Source: Hygrophila difformis (lineage: Eukaryota; Streptophyta; Magnoliopsida; Lamiales; Acanthaceae). From it: 64,000 nt of DNA. The DNA lies in assembly GCA_030278955.1 (NCBI GenBank), contig JAOANR010000004.1, forward strand, positions 15,488,428-15,552,427, read 5' to 3'. The notes beneath the pieces are model-generated. The model was not told the origin of the DNA and did not search any database. It saw nothing but the letters and a program-made list of their open reading frames with translations. A program made the translations under genes and the position numbers. This document shows, piece after piece, positions 43,525 to 54,803 of the stretch. The first letter of the stretch is position 1. The number at the start of each line of letters is the position of its first letter.

Positions 43525-43980
43525 AAACTCTATTTCATCTTTGAATATTTCTGTTTCTGATAAAATTAATCCATGGTCTTTGCAAAGTTTTGCAAATATA
43601 TTTTAATATTTTTTATGTTCTTCTATATTATTTGATGCTATTAGTATATCATCTACATATACAAATATGAAATTACTAAATTTTTTGAATGTTTTATCCA
43701 TTTTCTTTGAAATATTTGTGGTCCATTTTTTATTCCGAGCGACATAACTTTCCATTCATAGTGTCCTTGTGGTGTACTAAAGACTGTGTATTTTATACTT
43801 TCTGCATGCATTTTAATTTGCCAAAATCCATTTTTGCAATCAAATTTTGAATAAATAGTTCTTCCTCTAGCTAAGCCTATTAGATTTTCTTTGTTAGGTA
43901 GAAAATATCCATCAAATATCATATTTTTGTTTAGTTTTTTAAGTTTATTACTAACCTTGGTTTCTTTCTTATTTGTTCAT
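43525..43980 (-). pseudogene. EVE1 reverse transcriptase, distal part
   Basis: The fragment 43922-43653 has the palm motif S-K-F-D-C-K-N-G-F-W-Q-I, then Q-G-H-Y-E-W. The catalytic Y-V-D-D-I-L-I-A-S is intact at about 43636-43659 but in another frame, so a frameshift stands just before it. The N-terminal part of RT lies in the inverted block to the right. Confidence 0.8.
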
Positions 43981-43984
43981 TATG

Positions 43985-44480
43985 ATTTCTAGGAACAGAT
44001 TTTACAAGCTTATTTCAAAGCTTTAGAGTAGATAGTATAATATACAACTAAGATCAGCATGTAATCACTATATCACTATTCCAAGAATATGAAAACCATA
44101 CAGAGTACTGCAAAAACTTGGTGAAAAAAGAGAAATTATAAAACAACCAATTACTTATTACATAAAATTTAAGATCCACAAAATTAAAAAACAAGTGCTA
44201 ATTCAAAAACCAGAAGATTTTGATAAATATGAACTTCATGAAACAATAAAATACATATCTGAAAACTATTGGAAAAATCCAATTGAAAAATAGAATCTTA
44301 ATAAAATATATGGAGAATTAAAAATGAAAAACAACGATATAATAATAAGAACTCAACCTATGATGCATAATCAAGAAGATATTGAAGAACTTCGAAAACA
44401 AATAAATGAACTGTTAGAATTAGATCTTATTCAAGAATCTGTAACATAACATAATAGTCAAGCTTTTTTGGTTAATAATA
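43985..44480 (+). pseudogene. Inverted block of EVE1 polymerase (N-terminal RT) on the plus strand
   Basis: Unlike the rest of EVE1, this block codes on the plus strand, with a K-rich stretch and the RT entry pattern (E-L-R-K-Q-I-N-E-L-L-E-L) near 44390-44440. Its last codons (S-Q-A-F-L-V-N-N) at 44460-44485 are what one expects directly before the minus-strand frame that begins at about 43980. Both ends therefore fit a simple inversion of this piece. Internal stops are present. Confidence 0.7.
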
Positions 44481-44487
44481 CATCTAT

Positions 44488-45110
44488 TGTTTTTACTGGG
44501 CTAATGTATACCTCTTGTATTGTAAATATTTTATTTCCTAAAATTATCTGAATATCTTTAGCTATTTTATTAATAATTAGACTATGTCCAGTAGCTCCAT
44601 GAACTTCTATTGGTCGTTTATTTTCTTCTCATTCTTTTATCAAGTGTTCCTGTATTAATGTAATTTCAGCTCTTGTATCTAGTATAGCACATGTTATATT
44701 TGTCTGTAGTATGGTTAATTCAAAATATACTGTTGTTGGAAATCTAATTTCCTTCATATATATGTCTTTCCAATTACGAAAGCTTTTACATCTTTTGTTT
44801 TTCTGCTAAAAAATTCTTCTATTATTGTATATTTGTTTAATGAATCTAAAAATCCATTACCTAATAAGATATGATAAGTATTATTAGATGTTCCTTCTTC
44901 TTCTGCTACATAACACTTTACTTCTACTATTAAGTCTGTGCTTAGTTTTATTGGTACTACTACTATTTCGTTTACTCTTTTTACTTGTCCTTCAAAAGTA
45001 GTGTATCTATATTCTGTTCCTATATGTTTTATTAATCCATTTATACATGTTTTTCCTATATGATTCTTTTCAGCTCCATTATCTACTAATATATTTGGTC
45101 CTTTTATCCA
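44488..45110 (-). pseudogene. EVE1 aspartic protease region
   Basis: Minus-strand fragments show the region expected between movement protein and RT. The active-site stretch at 44671-44682 reads D-T-R-A instead of D-[ST]-G-[AS], within A-I-L-D-T-R-A-E-I-T, so the essential glycine is arginine. Together with nearby stops this shows an inactive relic. Confidence 0.55.
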
Positions 45111-45125
45111 GCTTGTGCCATTATA

Positions 45126-46129
45126 TTATTCTATATTAATTCTCCATGTTTGGGCTTTTTGTTTACTTTTTTCATATGGTATATCAATACTATATCTTGG
45201 TTGATCGATTTTTAGATTTGTTCGTAGACTATAATCTATACTTTTTCTACTACTCATTGTTCTTCCTACATAAGCTAATTGTGGTCTTCTGTTTTCTATT
45301 GGTTTTCCAATTTCTATTATATTTTTCTTGTCTCCTAAATCAATTATCCAATCATCTTGTAATGTTGGATTATTTAATTCTGTTAATATTAAATCTGCTA
45401 TTGTATCTCTACATGCTTCATGTATTTCTATTGTCTTTTTTATCATCATATGGTTTAGTCTATTGCTGTTTAGATAGCTATAAAAAGCACTATAATGTAC
45501 TGTGAATATTTTACTTTCATTTTTCACTACATCATTCCTATGTAATTTTATATATAGGGTTAATGTTTCATCTATATTTTGATCTTGTAAAGATACGCAA
45601 TAGTTTGGGTAACATGTAAATAGTAGTTTTTGGTAAATCAGGTTTCCATTAATTGTTCCTAAGTGTGAGTCTTGTGAATTTAATAATCTTGAATGTGTCG
45701 GCTTATTGTTACTGGTAAGTCTATTCCACTTCTAAATAAAGATTTTATTAGAATCATTATTCCTGCTAAATGTACGTATGTATTTTCTCTGTTTTCTTTC
45801 TACTTAATTTTTTTAGTCATTTATTTATTATATCTTTTGTTAAAAGGTGCAGTTTTAGAGTAGTATTAGTGTTACATACATCTACTATTTTTTTCGAATT
45901 CATGATATTCATGAATTACTATATTATTTCTTGAAATTGTTCTTGATAGTATATTAAAATTTGTATATTTGAATCCATGTTTTAGATCTAATCTTTGTAT
46001 TTTATTAATTTGTTCTGGACTTAAGATAACTTTTATTACATATCCTCGTTGTCCTTCATTTTGTTCTACAAATTCTATTTGTTTTGTTTTCTCTTGTTCT
46101 TCTGTGATTATTTCTTTATTTTTATTCAT
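45126..46129 (-). pseudogene. EVE1 movement-protein-like region
   Basis: Fragments 46129-45872 and 45527-45126 are on the minus strand between the zinc knuckle and the protease. The first has L-K-H-G-F-K-Y-T-N-F. The part between has several stops, and the second fragment ends just before the protease. Position and size suit the movement protein, which in these viruses opens plasmodesmata. The motif evidence is weak. Confidence 0.45.
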
Positions 46130-46394
46130 CTTTTTCTATTTCGGAGAATTTTACTTCATATATTTCTTCTCCTGATTCTGGTTCACTTATACTTTCTAGA
46201 TCTGATTCTATTTCTTCGAATATTTGTTCATCTATGATATCGTATTCTATAAATCTTGCTTGTTTTTTCCTTGGTTTTGTACAGTCACTAGCAAAATGTC
46301 CTCTTTTGCCACAGTTATAACATTTACATGTTGTGGGATTCTTTCTATTCTGTTTTTTTTTTATCATTTCTTGTTTTATAATATTTTCTTCCAA
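46122..46394 (-). pseudogene. EVE1 capsid C terminus with CCHC zinc knuckle
   Basis: A 90-codon fragment has a basic stretch (K-K-K-Q-N-R-K), the knuckle C-Y-N-C-G-K-R-G-H-F-A-S-D-C (C-x2-C-x4-H-x4-C, intact) and an acidic tail (E-I-E-S-D-L-E-S). This is the usual end of Caulimoviridae capsid proteins. It overlaps the next fragment by a few bases. Confidence 0.8.
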
Positions 46395-46486
46395 ATTTTG
46401 GCTTGAAGAATTTTTTCTTATTAAAGATTTTAAATATCTTTCCTTGCTTAAATTTTCTTCTCATTGTTTTAAACTTTTTTAACTTC

Positions 46487-47344
46487 TTATTTTTTTCTAT
46501 ATGGCTTATTTCTTCCCCATACAAAATTTTCTGTATTTTCTTGACAGCATAAATTGGCAGTTTTATTATATAATTTAGTGTAATCTAATATTTTTCTTTG
46601 ATAACATAACTCAGATATTACTTGTCTTATTAATCTTATTCTGCTTCCTAAATTTTTCGGATAGTCATTTTTATTTTGAATCCATGTTTTCCACATATAT
46701 TCATCCCATGGTAATGGTAATTTCGAGAATATAGAATTCATAGTGGGTTCATTATTTTGTGAGCTTGTATAGCCTGTATAATAGTAACTTTTGAATTGTT
46801 CAGATAATTGATCAAAAAAGCATAAATCTCTTAATCTTATTTTATTTAGTCTTAATAATGCTTGATTTCTTTCTTCTATTATTGCATTATTATCTAAGCT
46901 TTGTTCTCCTAAGAATTCTTCCTGTATGATATTGATAAATTCCTCTATTCCTGTGTTTACCTCTTGTTCAAATCCTTGAGTAATTGTATTCATATAAGTT
47001 TGTTTTGTATTTGAGAAAATTCCTGCAAGGAATTGGGCTACATTTCCTGGGACTAGATTCCATATTTTTAATGTTTTTACTCTTTGGGTACTTTCTTTTG
47101 ACATTAAATGTATTCTTATTATCTGTTTCCATTTTTCTAGTTCTAGACTTGGTTGTTTAAGACAATCCAAATTTAAGAATATTGCATCTCCTGGTCTTAC
47201 ATTTCCTATTCTTGTTTCTTTTAACTCAAAATCTTCATTGTATTTCCAAATTTCTTTTCTAGAGGTTGTTTTTCTTATTGGAAAATTTCTTGAAGGGTAA
47301 TTTTGTAATCTACTTTGATAATTGTCTTCTTTTTGTCTATTCAT
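46487..47344 (-). pseudogene. EVE1 capsid protein core
   Basis: An open stretch of about 285 codons belongs to the virus. The open frame extends to 47407, but its first 21 codons come from the 3' tail of the inserted LINE and are an artefact. The sequence is helix-rich and ends in a basic stretch (G-R-N-K-P-Y-R-K-K). Followed by a zinc knuckle, this fits a caulimovirid capsid core. It is the longest intact piece of EVE1. The LINE entered at its N-terminal side (TSD 47328-47344). Confidence 0.7.
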
Positions 47345-47356
47345 TTTTTTTTTTTG

Positions 47357-49215
47357 AGGAAAATCAACTTTATTCAGAAGAGTGTAGTACACGAACGACT
47401 TCACCAAAACATGACACCCACCACAAGTTCCAATAGACCTACACTATGTAAACCACCTAGTAGCAACATACAAGACAAGCAGCTATCAAAACTTACAAAT
47501 TGGACTAGCATGGCAGTACAAGTTCGGCGATATCATCTTTAAATTAGCCACGGTCATACATCAAACAGCATCCTCACATCTGTACCGATCCTACACATGC
47601 AGCATTCCCCCAGCAGCAACCAGAGTCTTGCGTCTATCATCAAATCTTCCGAACAGGTTCAGGGCCTTTCCCCTATTTCTCACGAGTCTCGGCCTGAATC
47701 TGTACTCTTCAATTTGTTTTATCCACTACCATCTCAATAGCCATCTCATAAAAGCATCTCAGAAACACCAGCAGCATTAAAATTGGTAATTCAAAGTATA
47801 TCCTCATGAACTTGCTACAAAATCACATCTACCCCTACATTATACTCAAATCAGTGCATCACAAAAGTTAAAGGACTATGAACAGGGTTTAAGACGGGGG
47901 TCAAAGAAAGAGGATATGAAACGGGCTAATAATGGGTGAGGGACCTTCAAACATTTGAAGCCTACAGAAATTCAAAGCGCGAGGCCAACACTCGGAATCT
48001 GATTGTATACCTATCTTTACATATGAAATCCAAACCCCATCCTCATAGCAGAATCAATAAACCATAACTCATCTCAACTCTCATTACTTTCCTGCCCCAA
48101 CTTGCATATCAAAATCACATCTTTTTCTTTTTTTTTTCTCTCTTTTGTTTTTTTAGTATAAAAATACATAAAGGGCATTCATTTAATCTCAGCTATGCTT
48201 ACCATTATCAATCAAAAATCCAACCCAATAAACCGCTTGCACACAAAGTAATAGGATCCCGCCCACACCCATTCAGTGAATATCAAATCCTTGACATCCC
48301 TAACACCCCACCTTCAACAGCGCCAAGAGTTTTCAATAAAAGATTTGTACGTATTTCCTTGACCTCCCTCAGCCCCATGAAAGATTTTGTGGCAAAACAA
48401 GAGACAAGCTAGGGGTATATCGGGCAAGATGTGAGCTGTATTGAGGTAGGATATTTTCTTAACATGCAAAATAAGACTCACAGAGGTACGGAGGTAGTGT
48501 TGAATTGAATGAAAGCAGACAGGATAGTCATAGTGCCCTTTACTTTCCGATCCACTGCATTTGAATAAATGCAAGCTCAATATGAATTGTAAAGCAAGTT
48601 CAAGAGTGTCTACCTGATCATCTCAAGGCATGCTTAGAAAACGCCAGTCCTGGTAGAGTGTCATTTGACTTTATATTGCAATCGGTCCCCTGTCCTCCCA
48701 AAGATTCAATCACCACTCGCATTATGTGAACCTGTGACATTAATACTCTTTAGCTTTGTCTCGAACCGCATATAGAAGGATTCGAACCATCCCATGTCAA
48801 TGTATCCACCGCAGCAACATCGTAGCTTTAGGCATCTTCATTGTCATAGTATTCCAGCAGCAGCACCAAATAGAAGCAGCAATAGATTGAAGAGCAGCAG
48901 CGCCAATCATCAATTCTTCCAGGGCTTCCACTTCCGGCCTCCTCAAATTACTCATTCATCTAACCACAGAATGTCAGCTTGTTCCAGGCCAACCCGCAGC
49001 ATCTTGAGGCAGCAGCAGTCTCTACTAATTCCAGCCATTTTTCCACATCAGACTTCAATTGCATCAAATGAGAAATATTAGCTTCTCCATCATCCCTCAT
49101 CAATCCAATCTGCAACTTGTTACTCAGACCTGCACAAAAGTTTGTTAGCTACCTGTCAAGTACAACAGTACCTAAGGTTAGGAAAATAGCGTTTCCCGTG
49201 TTCCCCCCACAATTT
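47357..49215 (-). other. Long 3' tail of the second LINE
   Basis: No coding frame with recognised motifs is found between the RNase H stop and the A tail. It may be a long 3' untranslated region or host sequence carried along at the 3' end of the transcript. Confidence 0.5.
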
Positions 49216-49953
49216 TCACAGCCACTTCTCCACTTTATCACCCCCGGCAGCCCCTAATCTCGCCCAGTAATCAGCGAGTGTGTTCCTCTCCCTCAATATA
49301 TGTTGAACTCTCACCTCCCCCGCCCATATCAAAAGTGAAACGATAGGGTCGACAAGGCCATGTAGTTGCCAAGGTACTGCGCTTGGTTCCTCCAACCATC
49401 TCACCACATTTTTTGAGTCACATTCAAATATTAATTTTTGTAGAGGAAAGCCATGATCTCGAAGAATAGCTTGGCAAATCCGGGCAATAGCTTTGAATTC
49501 GGCCTCCGTTGAATCCGTGTATCCTATATGATCGGATAGAACAAAGATTACTTTTCCTTCAGCGTCCCTAATAATTCCACCTATGCCTGCCGGACCCGGA
49601 TTACCAAGAGATGAGCCGTCCGAGTTAATTTTCCACCGCCCCACTTCCGGCCTTACCCATGTAAGTCCACGCCTGATTACTTTATTAACCGCTCTTCTTG
49701 GACTTGATAGCGAGTCGATGAAGCTTCCCCCCAGACTTCCTTGCTCAATTTCTGTGTGAGTCAAGTTAGCCATCCACCATAATCTCACCTTCCACTTGAT
49801 CACATCGACTATTTCAGATTTATTCCATTGCCTCCCTTTGAAAATAATTTCACTGCGGCATTTCCATATTGACCACATTATTGCCAACCCTGTCACTTCC
49901 CACAGCTCCCTCAATTTAAGGCGCATACCACTTCCCAACCACCATGGCAACAA
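49216..49953 (-). pseudogene. LINE RNase H domain (RVT_3 type)
   Basis: An open stretch of 245 codons shows W-K-I-N-S-D-G-S-S, G-I-G-G-I-I-R-D, then T-E-A-E-F-K-A, then E-C-D-S-K and R-E-R-N-T-L-A-D, which carries the acidic residues of the plant LINE RNase H domain. It ends in a stop at 49216. The frame is not joined to the RT frame upstream. Confidence 0.85.
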
Positions 49954-50125
49954 TTGTTTTTACATCCCCCGGGATCGCACTATTAACACCAAACCATTCC
50001 GCACCTTGATACCACAATTGGCTCACAATTTCACACTTACAAAATAGGTGGCTAGCCGATTCGATATCCTTTGAGCAAAAGATACAGCCAGATTCCGACC
50101 CCTGTAGGCATCCGAGTTTGAATAA

Positions 50126-50705
50126 TTATTCCCGAACTGGAAGCGAACTATGCGTAGCTTTCCATGCCAATAGCTTCACCTTCATTGGGACTTTTAATTT
50201 CCACATTGAGCGCCATAACCACTGGAAATCTTCCCTGTCTGCCCCAACACCAACTGACCAACATGACCGGGTTGAGAATTTGCCATTCCCCACCCGTCCA
50301 CACCACCCTGTCTTCAAGGAATCTATTCGGCCTTGACCTGTAAAGTAGTTCCAAAAACTCGCTCCACACACCTATTTCCCAATCGAACAAAGTCCTTCGC
50401 AAACTCACTTTCCATTCCCATACCAGGCCGTTCCATTCTCCATACTCCTCTACCATCCCATCCTTATTTGTCGCCAGATAAAATATCCTTGGAAAAATTT
50501 CCTTTAGACTCCATCCTATCCCCAACCAATTATCGTGCGAAAAGTTTGTTTTCTTTCCATTTCCAACACAATTTCTGAATTTACCCCTATTACTCCCGGC
50601 AGCCGTGACCCCCCAACTTTTGCTAATATTGCCCCACAAAGATCTCTTATTTTTCATTCCCGGAACCAATGGAGATTTACCACCATAGTATTTCTCATCA
50701 ACCAC
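50126..50705 (-). pseudogene. LINE zf-RVT region, frameshifted
   Basis: Two overlapping minus-strand frames (50705-50148 and 50371-50126) hold the region between RT and RNase H, with F-W-N-Y-F-T and the W-K-L-K-V-P-M-K-V-K-L-L-A-W-K-A pattern typical of the zinc-binding RVT domain. The frame changes show decay. Confidence 0.7.
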
Positions 50706-50762
50706 TTTTTTCCATAAAGAGTGCTCCCTCCCAAACCTCCATCTCCATTTTAGTAAAAGTGC

Positions 50763-52208
50763 TTAATTGAATCTCACCGTATCCCACACACTCAACCCCC
50801 CTCCATCCTTATGACTACAAATCCTTTCCCAACATATTAAATGGAGTTTTCTAGTCTCATTCCACTCTCCCCAAAAAAATCTTCTTTTAAATTTTTCTAG
50901 CCTTTCCGCCACCATCCTAGGCACCTTGAATATCGATAAATAGTAGACGGGCAGGGAGGAAAAAATGCTTTTGATAAGGCATAGCCTTCCGGCTTGTGAT
51001 AGCAATCTACCTTTCCATCCGACCAACTTTTTCTCCACTTTATCTAAAACCGGTTGCCATAGGTCCACTCCATTTAAACGACCTCCGATAGGAATTCCCA
51101 AGTACCTTAACGGCCATTTCCCTACCTCACATCCTAAGACGGCCGCTGCATCGTTCAGTGTATCATCCGAACAATTTATACCATAAATATTGCTCTTCAG
51201 AAAATTGATTCGGAGCCCTGTTGCCAAAGTCAGACCGCATAGGATTCTTTTTACTATCACAGCCTGGCTCACTTCCCCTTCACAGAATATGATCGTGTCA
51301 TCTGCGTATTGAAGATGTGATACCACCGGACACTCCCTTCCTGCCTCCAACCCCTTAATCCTCCCCAGTTCGACTGCTCTTACCATCAACCTGTTAAAGA
51401 TCTCGGCAATTAATACAAATAGGTATGGGGATAGTGGGTCGCCTTGGCGTAATCCTTTCTTCAATTTGAAAAAATTTGTTGGAGAACCGTTCACTAACAC
51501 CGCGGCTGTGGCTTTAGTCACGCATTCCTTGATCCACCCGATCCATTTAGAGCCGAACCCCAATACCTTCATTAAATCAATTAATGTGCCCCAAGACACA
51601 TTATCATATGCCTTAGCGAAATCCAATTTGATCACAAATCCGCTTCGGCCAGACTCCTTTGCCGACTGTACTATCTCTGCCGCTATGAGCACCCCGTCCA
51701 TGATTTGTCTCCCTCGGATAAACGCCATTTGTGTGTCTCCTACCAGACCACTTAAAACTCCCTGCAATCTTTTGGCCATCACCTTAGCCACTATCTTATA
51801 CAGACTTCCAACCAGAGATATGGGTCTATATTCACCAAAGTGTAGCGGATTTTCCACTTTGGGAATTAAGGCAATAAATGATCCTCCGATTTCATCAGGT
51901 AGCCTCCCTTCTTTATCAAAGTGCTCGAACATCTGTAATACTTCCCCCTTAATAATTTCCCAATACTTCTTGTAGAAATTCAAGTTGAACCCGTCCGGCC
52001 CCGGCGCACGACTCCCATCGCAACTCCACACCGCATCCCGAATTTCTTCCTCAGTGAAGGATCTTTCAATCCAGTCCCTGTCTTCAGCTCCAATCTTAGA
52101 TAATCCAATGTTGTCCACCTGAAATACTTCTTCATCTAACTTATCGAACATACTCTTGAAATGGGAGAAAGCAGCCTCCTTAACTCTTGCCGGCTCATCA
52201 ATCAACAC
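50763..52208 (-). pseudogene. LINE reverse transcriptase, long open stretch
   Basis: A frame of 481 codons contains the complete RT core: I-P-K-V-E-N-P, Y-R-P-I-S-L-V-G-S, K-L-D-F-A-K-A-Y-D, G-L-R-Q-G-D-P-L-S-P and the catalytic L-Q-Y-A-D-D-T-I at about 51293-51316, then R-Y-L-G-I-P-I-G-G. All catalytic aspartates are in place. It is called a pseudogene because ORF2 lacks its endonuclease part and breaks after 50763. Fragment 52519-52241, the linker before RT, is out of frame. Confidence 0.88.
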
Positions 52209-52604
52209 CCCCTCTTGATATATAGCTCCAATAAATCCGCCTATGGAGGGCAGTCATAGCATGGAAAAATTTGGTATTTTGGTCCGCCCTCTTTTATCCA
52301 TTTCACTCTAGATTTTTGATGACAACGTCTTTCTTCTGCTAGATACACATTTTTTAATTCTCTTTTTTTCAGCCACCAATTAGACCTGACCTCCTCCTCC
52401 ATTTCATGTCCCTGGATATTATCTTCCAATTCCCCTATCCCGGCTTGCAGTTTCTGGATTCTTCGCTCCAAATCTATTGCACTATACCCATCCCACTTCC
52501 TAATACTTGCTTTCAACATCTAGCTCCATTTTGTAAGCTCTCACTTTCTCCTACACCCAAAACATCCCTAACAAGCTTTGAGAATCCTCTTTTTGTCTAT
52601 TCAT

Positions 52605-54035
52605 AGTTTGGTCTACTTCCTGTTACACCTTCTCTTGGTAAGGTAGTACTACTTTCTCCAACTACTTCTGATGATGGTAAATATAATCTATAATTATTCA
52701 TAAAGACTTTAGGTTGTTCTTCTAAATCGCTTTCATTGGTTTCTAAGTCAGTTTCTGAAAATGTTCCTGTATATATTGGTTCTTAATTTAGTCGTTCTAA
52801 ATCACTACTTAGTTCATTTATTAAGTCTTCTATACTGGTATTCATTCTGGTTCTTCCTTATCCTCTCTATTTTCTAATTTATCTTCTTTTATTTCTTCAT
52901 TTATCTTTTTTAATTTTTCTACTTTGTCTATTAGAATTCTAATTTTATTTTGTTTATTTAATTTTTTCTATTTCTTTCATCATTACTCGGTGATCGAGAC
53001 TTCCTAGTTCTGGTGGTTTTTCCCATTTTGGTAGTGGAAGTAATTTTTCTAATTCAACTTGCTTTTGTGGAGTTTTAATCATTGTTTTATCTATATATCT
53101 TTCAATATTGTGGAGTTTTGTGTCTAAACTTATCATTAATTCTTTTATTAATTCAATTCCGTCTTTTATAATTTCTAATTCTTCTAAATAACTAATCTTC
53201 TAATAGTTCTTATGTCTCTAATGAACGCATTTACTTCTTCTATTCCATTTTCCCTTTCTAATTCTTCTATTTCTATTATTTCTAATTCGTTTAAATACCA
53301 CTCTTTCATTAATTCTGTTTCTTCTTTTTATAATTACATATGCTTCTCTTTCGTCTATCATTTTAGAAATCCTTTGTTTTATTCTTAATAATTTTTGTTT
53401 CATTATTATTGTACTTATGTCTTGTGGTTGGCTTTTTATTTCTTAAATTTTATTAGTCAATTTCTCTAGTGTCTCATTTTCTAATTTTATTCCTGGCATT
53501 TTAGTAGTCTTCACTATAATCTAACTCTTGATATGAAAAATCTAGTGAGGGTACCCTAGTAAACATAGTGTTGTGTATTATATGTACTGGAAACATTCTA
53601 TAAGTGGTAATTTCATTATTGATTAAAGTTATTTTAACTTGAGGTATTAGTTCTTGATTTTCGTCTCTTTTTTATATAATTTGTATTAAATTACCATTAT
53701 ATTCTTCAGTTTCGATTCTATAGTTACCTATCCAAAGTAATCTTTTTTCTCCATTACCTAATCTTATTCCAAATTCCTGATCGTTTAGTAATCCAGTTAT
53801 TATTCTTCTTCTACCATTGTATGTTTCTTTTTTCTATTTGTTGATGCATATTTTCTATTTCCCTTTGATTTATTTCATGACTAGGATTACATGTATGTGT
53901 TAAAAATCTTTTTCTACTGTTTGGTATTATTTCTGTAAGTGGTCTTACTTGTGGTTCTAATCTTGTTATTCTATAATTCTCTTTCAATTCTTGATTGTAT
54001 CATTTCGCTATTAGTGTTATTTTGTTCGTATTCAT
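52605..54035 (-). pseudogene. EVE1 N-terminal region (coiled-coil and basic fragments)
   Basis: On the minus strand, from an ATG near 54035 several short frames follow (for example 53403-53218, strongly basic, R- and K-rich, and 53136-52954, with E-K-L-L-P-L-P-K-W). They would belong to the first viral ORF upstream of the capsid core. Stops and shifts are frequent. No single domain was recognised. Confidence 0.45.
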
Positions 54036-54241
54036 CATTTCTATTTATTATATAGTTATCTAAACTGAGTGGATGAATGGTACTTAGTGGATAATCTATT
54101 TATTGATTTTCATTTAAAGAGTATCTTGCAGTTGGGATATATTCTGGATATATTGATTCATAAGTATTTAATCTTAATCTTGTCATATGATAATCTAGTA
54201 TATTATCGTTATAGTTACTCATGTTCTAAATTAATCGTTCT

Positions 54242-54255
54242 GGGCTTTGATACCA
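54242..54255 (-). promoter_or_regulatory. EVE1 primer-binding site (tRNA-Met type)
   Basis: The minus strand reads TGGTATCAAAGCCC, one mismatch from the initiator tRNA-Met site TGGTATCAGAGC. It stands upstream of the first viral frames, as in Caulimoviridae, where it primes minus-strand DNA and defines the genome origin. Confidence 0.65.
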
Positions 54256-54803
54256 ATTGTTTTAGGGTGCAGGGTTGGTAAATGTTCATTTGTTCATTTA
54301 GAATAAAAATTATTAGTGATAAAAATTGATGACGTTTATAGGTGTAGTATAGGTTTCTTAATTGTAGTTCTTATTTTTAATCATAGAAATAATATTTACC
54401 ATAATTACTTCAATTTTCAGTAGGGTCGTTGTCATAGTTTTCTTCTTCTGTATTCATTCTAAATTAAATTATTTTATCCCAAAAATATTTTTCTTCCGAA
54501 TAGGGATATACCTTTTGATTATATTCAATTAGAAATATGAGCAAAGTATAAACAATGTCGTTCCAATTTTCAGTTCTTTCTTCCATGGTTTGTAAAAATA
54601 CAGTCCATATTCATTTATTAATGAATTTATTTCTTGTTGATTCATTTCTTTCTTTTTGTAAGTTTGCTTAAAGGTTTTGATCTTTAAATAGATGTTTACT
54701 ATTTTAATTATTGTGGTTTTGAGAAGTAATAAGTATATCTTTCGTAGTATTAAATTCTTTAGAATGGTTTCTAAGCATTTTTTCCTTATTTTTGTGTTTT
54801 AAG
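54256..54803. other. Probable EVE1 leader or small-ORF region
   Basis: AT-rich. A minus-strand stretch near 54650-54500 has a short protein-like frame (N-Q-Q-E-I then G-L-Y-F-Y-K-P-W) with early stops, and a TATA-like CTATAAAC lies near 54335 on the minus strand. No assignment is possible. Confidence 0.35.

Larger units (their letters stand above)
47345..52587 (-). mobile_element. L1-type LINE, 5'-truncated, inserted in EVE1
   Basis: A 17-bp duplication TCTTTTTGTCTATTCAT lies at 47328-47344 and 52588-52604. The minus-strand 3' end is an A run (T run at 47345-47356). The endonuclease is missing and the 5' end falls between endonuclease and RT, so the copy is truncated as often happens in target-primed insertion. 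RT, zf-RVT and RNase H regions follow. About 1.87 kb lies between the RNase H stop (49216) and the A tail, unusually long for this class. Confidence 0.92.
42458..54260 (-). other. EVE1: integrated caulimovirid genome, decayed, with later insertions
   Basis: Read on the minus strand from the primer-binding site (54255-54242) the order is coiled-coil/basic fragments, capsid region with zinc knuckle, movement-protein-like region, protease, reverse transcriptase, RNase H and a last ORF that continues at 20178-19502 beyond element A. Without the LINE and element A the viral part is about 7.5 kb, close to a whole Caulimoviridae genome. Capsid before movement protein recalls Cavemovirus and Solendovirus rather than Caulimovirus. 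All long frames are broken, and one 0.5-kb block is inverted. Confidence 0.8.

Noticed and set aside
45146..45505. Plus-strand ORF of 119 codons rich in F, L and Y
   Set aside because: It is the antisense shadow of an EVE1 minus-strand fragment. The apparent membrane character comes from AT-rich sequence.
47345..47407. Extension of the EVE1 capsid frame by 21 codons
   Set aside because: These codons belong to the 3' tail of the inserted LINE. The viral part starts at the target duplication ending at 47344.
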